DNA of 12,458 bases, taken from contig JAJPXK010000085.1 in NCBI GenBank assembly GCA_021205485.1, positions 1 to 12,458 of the forward strand. The letters run 5' to 3'. Position numbers and translations under genes: made by a program. Below, one piece after another: positions 6,507 through 12,458 of the stretch; position 1 is the first letter of the stretch; every line of letters begins with the position of its first letter. This DNA is from Clostridia bacterium. GTDB taxonomy: Bacteria > Bacillota > Clostridia > Christensenellales > Borkfalkiaceae. The notes beneath the pieces are model-generated. The model worked only from the letters and a program-made list of their open reading frames with translations. It was not told the DNA's origin and did no database searches.

Positions 6507-7511
6507 ATGACGGCAATAAGAGGAGCTACTACGGTAAACTGCGACACACCCGAAGAGATTAAGGGCGCCGTAAAAGAACTTTTGCAAACAATAAAGGAAA
6601 AGAATAATTTATCGCTTTGCGACATCGTCTGCGTTATGCTTTCAAATACCGCCGATATACATTCTTATTATCCCGCGAAAGCGGCGAGGGAGGCAGGTTT
6701 TGACGGATGCGCCTTGTATTCGTCTTCAGAGCCTTTGATAGACGGCGCGCTGCCCCTTTGCATAAGGGTAATGGTTCTTTGCGACAGCCATTTTAAGCCC
6801 TCTTACGTATATTTGCGCGGCGCGGCGAAGCTTCGCAAAGATATCACCGAACCGCTTGTTGTCGCTTTGGACGGGCCCGCGGGCAGCGGAAAATCCACTG
6901 CGGCTAAAGCCCTGGCAAAACATTTCAATATTCTTTACCTCGATACGGGCGCGATGTACAGGGCTTGCGCCTTAAAATGCTTAAATTGCGGCGTTAAAAT
7001 CGAAGAAAATACCGTTAAACCTGTTATAGAAAATATTAACTTAAAAATAGAGTACGAAGACGGCAGGCAGGTAACTATTCTTGACGGTAAAGACGTTTCT
7101 GAGGATATAAGAAGGCCTGAAGTTTCTGACATGGCTTCAAGAGTTTCCGCTTTGCCGTGCGTAAGGCAAAAAATGGTGGAAATGCAGAGAAAAATCGCTT
7201 CTTCGATGTCTTGCGTGGTTGACGGAAGGGATATCGGCACAAATGTCTTGCCTGACGCCGAGCATAAATTTTATGTTACGGCCTCGGTACAGGTAAGGGC
7301 GACGCGCAGATACCTTGAAAATAAAGCCAAGGGTTTTGACACCCCTTACGAAACTGTTGAGGCGGAGATCGCGGCGAGAGATAAAAGGGATATGGAGAGG
7401 GAAGTGGCCCCCTTAAAAATGGCTGAAGACGCTACGCTTGTAGATACGTCGGATATGACGGCCGAGCAGGCGGTGCAGTATATAATCGATAAAATACAGG
7501 AAAAAATCTGA
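6507..7511 (+). CDS. cmk: Fused chorismate mutase (AroH type) and cytidylate kinase
   Basis: One 334-residue frame holds two complete enzymes. Residues 1-112 match the AroH chorismate mutase, which makes prephenate for Phe/Tyr synthesis. Compared with Bacillus subtilis AroH, active-site residues are present as Arg5, Lys58, Glu75, Arg87, Tyr102 and Arg110; Phe57 is Tyr55 and Cys75 is Ser72 here. Residues 116-334 are CMP/dCMP kinase: P-loop GPAGSGKS (123-130), YLDTGAMYR (144-152), CMP-binding DGRDIG (239-244), and the Arg-rich lid region ARDKRDMER (290-298). No ATG and no ribosome site lies at the junction, so this is a true fusion and not overlapping genes. AAGAGGA (6493-6499) precedes the ATG by 7 bases. 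Both halves look catalytically intact. It sits in the operon with the flavoprotein and plsC. The symbol covers the kinase half only. Confidence 0.92.
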   Translation: MTAIRGATTVNCDTPEEIKGAVKELLQTIKEKNNLSLCDIVCVMLSNTADIHSYYPAKAAREAGFDGCALYSSSEPLIDGALPLCIRVMVLCDSHFKPSYVYLRGAAKLRKDITEPLVVALDGPAGSGKSTAAKALAKHFNILYLDTGAMYRACALKCLNCGVKIEENTVKPVIENINLKIEYEDGRQVTILDGKDVSEDIRRPEVSDMASRVSALPCVRQKMVEMQRKIASSMSCVVDGRDIGTNVLPDAEHKFYVTASVQVRATRRYLENKAKGFDTPYETVEAEIAARDKRDMEREVAPLKMAEDATLVDTSDMTAEQAVQYIIDKIQEKI

Positions 7512-7514
7512 TTT

Positions 7515-8201
7515 ATGAGTAAAAATAAACAGAAAAAGAGTAAAAAAGAATTTACCCCGTTAGAAAAATGGTTCCGGTTTTTAAATAGGGCAGAAAAGGT
7601 TGTCAGGATATTTTTGCCTCACAGGCTGCATTTTGCTCAGCCGAGGGAAGAATACGGCGACGGAGCGTATATTTTTGTAGGCAACCATTACAGGGTATGG
7701 GACGTAATTTATCCCGTAATCTGTTTCCCTAACCGCCCCGTCCATTTTATGGCTAAGCAGGAGCTTTGGGAAGGAAGCAAGTTTATGCACTGGTTTGTAA
7801 TAAAAAGCGAGTGCATTCCCGTTTCAAGGGACGGCTCGTCTACCGACGTAAAGGCCATTATGCAGGCGATGAGGTATGTTAAAAACGGCGAACTTGTCAA
7901 TATTTTCCCCGAAGGCACAAGAAATAAAGACAATGTAGATATGCTGCCATTTAAGGGAGGTTCTGCCGCTATTTCTATAAAGACAAAGACGCCTATTTTG
8001 CCTTTTATGCAGATAGGCAAGGCAAAACTTTTCAGAAAATCTGACATTCTTTACGGCAAACCTATAGAGTTTACCGAATATTACGGCAAAAGGCTTACCG
8101 AAGAAGATATAGAAAAATGCGAGCAACAGCTCAGAGACACTATGCTTAAAATGCGGGAAGACTTTTTAGCCGAAAAACAGGCGAAAAAGAATAAAAAGTA
8201 A
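7515..8201 (+). CDS. plsC: 1-acyl-sn-glycerol-3-phosphate acyltransferase (PlsC family)
   Basis: This 228-residue enzyme transfers a fatty acyl group to lysophosphatidic acid to make phosphatidic acid at the membrane. The catalytic HX4D motif is in NHYRVWD (57-63; His58, Asp63). Motif II-like IPVSRDG (101-107), motif III FPEGTR (131-136, binding the glycerol phosphate) and a motif IV-like TPILPFMQIG (159-168) follow in order. Both ends are Lys-rich (residues 1-11 and 218-228), which could help attach it to the inner face of the membrane; there is no clear transmembrane helix. It starts 3 bases after the cmk stop codon; ACAGG (7496-7500) is the only upstream purine match and is far, so coupling to cmk translation is likely. 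Its stop overlaps the ispH start by one base (TAATG). Exact acyl specificity cannot be read from sequence. Confidence 0.88.
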   Translation: MSKNKQKKSKKEFTPLEKWFRFLNRAEKVVRIFLPHRLHFAQPREEYGDGAYIFVGNHYRVWDVIYPVICFPNRPVHFMAKQELWEGSKFMHWFVIKSECIPVSRDGSSTDVKAIMQAMRYVKNGELVNIFPEGTRNKDNVDMLPFKGGSAAISIKTKTPILPFMQIGKAKLFRKSDILYGKPIEFTEYYGKRLTEEDIEKCEQQLRDTMLKMREDFLAEKQAKKNKK

Positions 8202-10414
8202 TGGACGTAATTATAGCGAAAAACAGCGGTTTTTGTACGGGGGTAAGGCATGCCGTAGACACGGCTCTCGCGGCCGACTGCCGCAACACCTATATCCTCG
8301 GCGAGATTATTCACAATAAAGACGTTATCGAAAGCATCTCGGCTCACGGCATCTGCACGGTAGATAATCTTTCTGACGTGCCCGACGGGGCGAACGTTAT
8401 TTTCCGTTCGCACGGCGTTCCCGAATCTTATTACGGCGAATGCGAAAAGAGGGGGATAAACGTAATTGACTGCACATGCGGATTTGTAAAGCGTACGCAG
8501 AAGATTGTGAGGGATGAGTACCTTAAAGGCAAGACTATAGTTATAGCCGGCGAACCTACTCACCCCGAAGTAATAGGTTTAAGGGGCTGGTGCGACAACA
8601 AGGCGGTTGTTGTAAGTTCTGAAGACGACGACTTGTCTTTTTTAAGCGGCAAAGACGTCTGTATTGTGGCTCAGACAACGTTTTCAGTTGAAAAATTTAA
8701 AAAAATAATCGAAAATATAAAAAAACAACGTGAAAAAACAGTTGCCGTTTTTGAAACTATTTGCTATACTACTATAGGACGTCAGTTAGAAGCGGAAGAA
8801 ATTGCAAAAAAATGCGAGGCCGTCCTGGTTATCGGCGGGCTCAACAGCAGCAATACCAACAAGCTTTACGACATTGCTTCGCAATATTGCAAAAATGTAT
8901 TCAGGCTTGCCAACGCTGAACGTTTCGATTATACTAAGTTAAAAAAATTTGCAAGTGTAGGTATCGTGTCGGGTGCATCCACCCCCGACGCACAAACCCG
9001 GGAGGTTCTTTTAAAGATGGAAGAAGTTAGCACAGAAGTTAAGGCAACAGTGTCGGAAGAAACAGTTACAGAAACGGCACAGCCCGAAGTAGAAGTTAAA
9101 GCCGAAGAGGCGCCCGTTGCGGCTGCCGAAGAAACGGCTGTATCGGCAGAAGCGAGCGAAGAAGCAAAGCCGAACCCTATGGACGACGTAGTTGCCAAGA
9201 TTGACAGCGAATCAAAATTCAGGAAAGGCCAGACAGTGTCTGCGACCATTTCCGAAGCTACCGAAAGCGGTCTTAAGATTTTGCTGCCGTTCTCTAAGTC
9301 AGAGATTCTTTTAAGCAAAGATGAACTTGACTGCGAGGAATACAGCCAGGAAGAATACGCGAAAAAGGTAGGCGATTCCATCGAACTGCTTGTCGTGGAG
9401 TTAAAACCCGCGTTAAAGCTCTCTCAGAAGATGATAAAAGTCCTCAAAGAGGAAGACGCCCTTACCGCAGAGATAGAAGGCGGAAAGGAATTTTCAATTA
9501 CCTGCACGGGATTCAATAAAGGCGGTCTTGTAGGCAAGATGGGAACATACCAGGTATTCGTTCCCGCAAAAGAAATCAGAATGGGTTATGTAAAAGACCT
9601 TTCCAAATACGAAGGCAAGACCCTCCGTTTAAGGGCTCTTGAAATCAAAAAGGACAAAAAGAAGGAAATTATAGCTTCGCAGAGAGTAATTCTCGAAGAA
9701 GAAAAAGCAACCCGCGAAGCCGCAAAACTTGCAAAGGAAGAAGAATTCTTTAACGCTATAAGCGTAAACGACGTTGTTTTAGGCAAAGTTGAAAGGGTTA
9801 CAAAGTTCGGCGCGTTCGTATCTGTCAACGGTTTTGACTGCCTCGCTCATATTTCTGACCTCTCATGGACAGGTATCAAAGAAGTTACCGACGTTCTTGA
9901 GATCGGCAAGTCTTACGAATTCCTTATCCTTAAGATAGACAGGGAGAACAAGAAAGTTTCTATAGGCTACAAGCAGTTACAGCCTCAGCCTTGGGATCTT
10001 GCCGCAGAAAAATACGCCGTAGGCGAAGTTATCCACGGCAAAGTTGTAAGGATTGTTCCCTTCGGCGCGTTTGTAGAAGTTGAAAAAGGCATCGACGGCC
10101 TTGTACACGTATCTCAGATAAGCAACGAAAGGATTGAAACTCCCGCGACCGTTCTTTCCGTAGGCGACGAAGTAGACGCAAAGATTGTATCTCTCGACCC
10201 CGCCGCAAAGAAGATGAACCTTTCTATTAAGGCTCTTCTTCCCGAAAGCGAACGCAAACCTTCCAAACGCAACAGGGAAGAAGGCGAAGACAGGCCCGCA
10301 AGAAAGCCCCGCCAGTCCAGAAGGGACGACGACGAGATGGGTAGCTGGAAGGGCGGTGCGTCCGTTTCTACGTCTCTTGCAGACATTCTTGCAGATGCGG
10401 AAAAAAGAAAGTAA
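8201..10414 (+). CDS. ispH: Fused IspH (HMBPP reductase) and ribosomal protein S1
   Basis: This 737-residue protein joins two functions. Residues 1-272 are IspH, the iron-sulphur enzyme making IPP and DMAPP in the last MEP-pathway step. Cluster cysteines are Cys12, Cys93 (DCTCGF) and Cys188 (ETICYTT). Substrate residues are visible as His38, His71, HPE (121-123), QTT (158-160), SSN (216-218) and Ser260. Residues 273-334 are an acidic Glu/Ala/Val linker. Residues 336-680 hold four S1 RNA-binding repeats starting near 340, 428, 522 and 607; the last two are the most canonical (GKVERVTKFGAFV, GKVVRIVPFGAFVEV). A basic/acidic tail ends in LADILADAEKRK. Four repeats fit the Bacillota-type S1. This fusion is known in Clostridia. 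It starts inside the plsC stop codon with no good ribosome site, indicating translational coupling. A possible second start lies at the domain boundary (ATG 9017). Confidence 0.93.
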   Translation: MDVIIAKNSGFCTGVRHAVDTALAADCRNTYILGEIIHNKDVIESISAHGICTVDNLSDVPDGANVIFRSHGVPESYYGECEKRGINVIDCTCGFVKRTQKIVRDEYLKGKTIVIAGEPTHPEVIGLRGWCDNKAVVVSSEDDDLSFLSGKDVCIVAQTTFSVEKFKKIIENIKKQREKTVAVFETICYTTIGRQLEAEEIAKKCEAVLVIGGLNSSNTNKLYDIASQYCKNVFRLANAERFDYTKLKKFASVGIVSGASTPDAQTREVLLKMEEVSTEVKATVSEETVTETAQPEVEVKAEEAPVAAAEETAVSAEASEEAKPNPMDDVVAKIDSESKFRKGQTVSATISEATESGLKILLPFSKSEILLSKDELDCEEYSQEEYAKKVGDSIELLVVELKPALKLSQKMIKVLKEEDALTAEIEGGKEFSITCTGFNKGGLVGKMGTYQVFVPAKEIRMGYVKDLSKYEGKTLRLRALEIKKDKKKEIIASQRVILEEEKATREAAKLAKEEEFFNAISVNDVVLGKVERVTKFGAFVSVNGFDCLAHISDLSWTGIKEVTDVLEIGKSYEFLILKIDRENKKVSIGYKQLQPQPWDLAAEKYAVGEVIHGKVVRIVPFGAFVEVEKGIDGLVHVSQISNERIETPATVLSVGDEVDAKIVSLDPAAKKMNLSIKALLPESERKPSKRNREEGEDRPARKPRQSRRDDDEMGSWKGGASVSTSLADILADAEKRK
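8742..8770 (+). promoter_or_regulatory. Candidate internal promoter inside ispH, facing the S1 half
   Basis: TTGCCG (8742-8747) and TATACT (8765-8770) are 17 bases apart. TGC just before the -10 makes an extended -10 (TGCTATACT). The -10 is 5 of 6 to consensus and the -35 is 4 of 6. An A-rich stretch at about 8699-8740 could act as an UP element. The -10 overlaps the conserved codons for Cys188-Tyr-Thr, so protein constraint could produce it by chance. Confidence 0.35.
9000..9019 (+). promoter_or_regulatory. Candidate internal ribosome site and start codon for free S1
   Basis: GGGAGG (9000-9005) precedes an ATG at 9017 that is in frame with the fusion and encodes Met273, the exact end of the IspH domain. 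Spacing is 11 bases, slightly long. Use of this start would give a 465-residue S1 with its acidic leader (9017-10414). Confidence 0.35.
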
Positions 10415-10431
10415 TATAATTAGGTATATTT

Positions 10432-10463
10432 AAAGCGTATCCTCAAGCGGGTACGCTTTTTTT
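10432..10463 (+). terminator. Intrinsic terminator after the ispH-S1 gene
   Basis: AAAGCGTATCC (10432-10442) pairs with GGGTACGCTTT (10449-10459) in an 11-bp stem with one G-U pair and a 6-base loop. A run of seven T residues follows at 10457-10463. It starts 17 bases after the stop codon and closes the housekeeping operon. Confidence 0.88.
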
Positions 10464-10507
10464 GCTAAAAAAAACAAAAAATTATGTGAATTATATGATT
10501 TATATAG

Positions 10508-10535
10508 TTTAAACAGCCTCTTGTAAGGTTATAAG
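10508..10535 (+). promoter_or_regulatory. Weak candidate promoter for htpG
   Basis: The 151-base gap before htpG needs a promoter because a terminator precedes it. The best pair I see is TTTAAA (10508-10513) with TATAAG (10530-10535), 16 bases apart; each matches at about 4-5 of 6 positions. The region is very AT-rich and other -10-like words exist, such as TATAGT at 10503, so the exact position is uncertain. Confidence 0.25.
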
Positions 10536-10536
10536 A
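10519..10536. repeat. Imperfect inverted repeat upstream of htpG (possible operator)
   Basis: TCTTGTAA GG TTATAAGA is an inverted repeat with 7 of 8 positions pairing in each arm around a GG centre. It overlaps the candidate -10 of htpG, the usual place for a repressor site. It does not resemble CIRCE or the CtsR heptad. Chance occurrence in AT-rich DNA is possible. Confidence 0.3.
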
Positions 10537-10565
10537 TAAATGTTAATTTACGGAGGTACGTTTAT

Positions 10566-12440
10566 ATGAAACGTGAAGGTAATATTCAGATATCAAGCGA
10601 AAATATGATGCCTATCATAAAAAAATGGCTGTATTCGGATAAAGATATCTTTTTAAGGGAAATTGTCGCAAACGGCATAGATGCGATAACCAAATTCAAA
10701 AAGCTTGCCGACATGGGCGAAGTTCAGGCCGACGAAGGCGAGTACTGCGTTAAAATTTCTGTCGATAAAAAGGCAAAAACTCTTACCGTGGAAGATAACG
10801 GCATCGGCATGACCGAAGAAGAAGTTGAAAAGTACATCACTCAGATAGCTTTTTCGGGCGCTTCGGACTTTTTGGCCAAGTATGAAAAAGCGGGCGGCGA
10901 CGGCATTATCGGCCACTTTGGTTTAGGCTTCTATTCTGCCTATATGGTCTCTGAAGACGTTGAGATTTTTACTAAATCCTATAAAGACGCCCCCGCGGTT
11001 CACTGGGAGTCAGACGGCAACTCCACATACAGCATAGAGGAGTGCGACAAGGAAGGCAGGGGCACAAAAATTGTAATGCACATCGCTTCTTCCGAAAAGG
11101 AGTTCCTTGAAGAAAATACAATACGCACACTTATCAAAAAGTATTGTTCGTTTATGCCCTACAATATTTACCTTTCATATAAGGGCGACGGCAACGACAA
11201 GCCTTTAAACGACACTTGTCCTCTTTACACCAAAAAGCCTAAGGATTGCACGGACGAAGAATATAAAAAATTCTATACCGACACCTTTATGGACTACAAC
11301 GAACCCTTGTTCTGGATTCACCTCAACATGGATTATCCTTTCCATTTAAAGGGCATTCTGTACTTCCCTAAAACGAGGAATAGGCTTGAACTTGAAAGGG
11401 GCAAAGTAAAACTTTACTGCAATCAGGTGTTCATAGCCGACAACATAAAGGAAGTTATCCCCGAATTTTTAATGCTTTTAAACGGCGTTATAGATTGCCC
11501 CGACATTCCGCTCAATGTTTCGAGAAGCTTTTTGCAGAACGACAAACAGGTGCAGAAGATTTCTAAGCATATAATCAAAAAGGTTGCGGATAAACTTACC
11601 TCGCTGTTTAAAAACGACCGCGAAAAGTACGAAACTTGCTGGGAAGATATCGCCAACTTTATAAAGTTCGGCTGCATAAAGGAAAATGACTTCTACGACA
11701 AAGTAAAGGATATAATTATATTCAAGAACCTTGACGGCAAGTATTGCAGCTTTAAAGAATTTAAGGGCATAACAGACGAAGAAAAGCCCGCCGACGCTGA
11801 AAATACGGAAGAAGTTAAACCCGACGGCGAAAATACGGAAGAAAAACCTGCGGAAGAGCCTAAAGAGCCGGATACAATATATTACGTAAGCGACCCGTTG
11901 CAGCAGGCTCAGTACATTAAAATGTTCAAAGGCGCGGGGCTTGACGCAATAATTTGCGATAATTCGTACATTGACCCTCATTTTGTAACATTCCTTGAAT
12001 ACAAGTCGCCCGACAAACTCAAGTTCGCCCGCATCGACACGGCGGTAGACGGGGCGCTGAAGGAAGAAGAAGGCGCCGAGGACAGCGTAATAACAGATAT
12101 ATTCAAAAACGCTTTAAACGACGACAAAATTACCGTTAAGACCGAACGCTTTAAAAACGGCGACGTTCCCGCGATAATCAACGTTGACGAAATGACCCGC
12201 CGTTACAGCGAAATGGGCCAGCTTTACGGAATGAGCGACGAGTTAACAGCTAAAACTTTGGTTGTCAACCTCAACAACCCTATTGTCGCACAGCTTAAAG
12301 AGCTTGACGACGATAAACAGAAATTTACCGTAAAACAAATTTACCTTTTAGCCCTGCTTTCTTTCCAGAAATTAGGAACGGAAGACCAGGATAATTTAAT
12401 CACAAATACGCTTACATTGCTTGAAAATTATATCAAGTAA
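10566..12440 (+). CDS. htpG: Molecular chaperone HtpG (Hsp90 family)
   Basis: This 624-residue ATP-dependent cytoplasmic chaperone has all three Hsp90 domains. The N-terminal ATPase domain (about 1-205) carries catalytic Glu32 and Mg-binding Asn36 in REIVANGIDA, the ATP-binding VEDNGIGM (75-82), and the lid/glycine motif GHFGLGFYSAY (116-126). The middle domain (about 215-400) has DYNEPLFWIHLN (243-254) and the ATP-contacting Arg320 in PLNVSRSFLQND. The C-terminal dimerisation domain runs from about 437. NGIDA replaces the NASDA common in proteobacteria; clostridial HtpG proteins often differ here. An acidic Glu/Pro/Asp-rich insert (about 403-436) separates the middle and C-terminal domains. 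GGAGG (10552-10556) lies 9 bases before the ATG. It appears to be a single-gene unit after a terminator. No CIRCE element is visible, so HrcA control is unlikely from this sequence. Confidence 0.96.
   Translation: MKREGNIQISSENMMPIIKKWLYSDKDIFLREIVANGIDAITKFKKLADMGEVQADEGEYCVKISVDKKAKTLTVEDNGIGMTEEEVEKYITQIAFSGASDFLAKYEKAGGDGIIGHFGLGFYSAYMVSEDVEIFTKSYKDAPAVHWESDGNSTYSIEECDKEGRGTKIVMHIASSEKEFLEENTIRTLIKKYCSFMPYNIYLSYKGDGNDKPLNDTCPLYTKKPKDCTDEEYKKFYTDTFMDYNEPLFWIHLNMDYPFHLKGILYFPKTRNRLELERGKVKLYCNQVFIADNIKEVIPEFLMLLNGVIDCPDIPLNVSRSFLQNDKQVQKISKHIIKKVADKLTSLFKNDREKYETCWEDIANFIKFGCIKENDFYDKVKDIIIFKNLDGKYCSFKEFKGITDEEKPADAENTEEVKPDGENTEEKPAEEPKEPDTIYYVSDPLQQAQYIKMFKGAGLDAIICDNSYIDPHFVTFLEYKSPDKLKFARIDTAVDGALKEEEGAEDSVITDIFKNALNDDKITVKTERFKNGDVPAIINVDEMTRRYSEMGQLYGMSDELTAKTLVVNLNNPIVAQLKELDDDKQKFTVKQIYLLALLSFQKLGTEDQDNLITNTLTLLENYIK
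11791..11850 (+). repeat. Two-copy 30-bp tandem repeat within htpG
   Basis: The segments 11791-11820 and 11821-11850 are direct repeats. Their first 23 bases agree at 21 positions, sharing AAAATACGGAAGAA. They encode the repeated DAENTEEVKP / DGENTEEKPA in the acidic insert of HtpG. The period is a multiple of three, so copy changes keep the frame. Confidence 0.75.
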
Positions 12441-12458
12441 AATTTACTCCTCCAAAAA

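Noticed and set aside
6830..6860. Separate start for cytidylate kinase, making the fusion two genes
   Set aside because: There is no ATG or ribosome site and no stop codon at the junction between the chorismate mutase and the P-loop.
8081..8563. Minus-strand frame of 160 residues opposite plsC and ispH
   Set aside because: It lies across two well-supported genes and shows no recognisable domain.
11478..11981. Minus-strand frame of 167 residues opposite htpG
   Set aside because: It is rich in Phe and Arg as expected from the antisense of Lys/Glu-rich coding sequence, with no family resemblance.
12420..12458. Possible terminator or minus-strand gene start after htpG
   Set aside because: CTTGA/TCAAG is only a weak 5-bp hairpin without a T run. 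The GGAGG on the minus strand leads only to a TTG that meets a stop within three codons. The window ends before anything can be judged.

Overview
The window reads as a chromosomal stretch of a low-to-mid GC Bacillota of the class Clostridia, probably an anaerobe. The main evidence is the gene block FAD-dependent HI0933-like oxidoreductase, cmk, plsC, ispH fused to ribosomal protein S1. The N-terminus of HtpG (KKWLYSDKDIFLREIVANGIDAI) also resembles the clostridial type. All eleven genes lie on the plus strand. Spacing is tight, and most genes have a clear AGGAGG-like ribosome binding site. I saw no RNA genes, CRISPR arrays, insertion sequences or phage genes.

Region 1 (about 13-5246) is a self-contained operon for a biotin-dependent, sodium-pumping decarboxylase. 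It starts with a good promoter (13-41) and ends at a strong hairpin terminator (5221-5246). Its genes are a divergent acyl-CoA-type carboxyltransferase, a small OadG-like membrane anchor, a free biotin carrier protein (biotin on Lys92), an enlarged OadB sodium pump and an OadA/5S-type carboxyltransferase with no biotin domain of its own. No biotin carboxylase is present, so the layout suggests decarboxylation driving Na+ export rather than ATP-driven carboxylation. Two different carboxyltransferases with one biotin carrier recall the 12S/5S/1.3S transcarboxylase, here attached to a membrane pump.

Region 2 (5254-10463) is a housekeeping operon. It encodes an HI0933-family flavoprotein, a chorismate mutase (AroH type) fused to cytidylate kinase, a PlsC acyltransferase, and IspH fused to a four-domain ribosomal protein S1. 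The plsC and ispH genes share one base (TAATG). Inside ispH there is a promoter-like sequence, and at the exact IspH/S1 boundary a GGGAGG sequence precedes an in-frame ATG. Free S1 might therefore be made from the same gene. A hairpin terminator closes the operon.

Region 3 (10464-12458) holds htpG (Hsp90), with its own 5' region. That region contains a weak promoter candidate and an imperfect inverted repeat, but no CIRCE element. HtpG carries an acidic insert built in part from a 30-bp tandem duplication. The longest gene-free stretch is about 150 bases (10415-10565).

Functions are assigned by recognising motifs from memory, without database searches. Comparisons with family members are recollections, not computed alignments.
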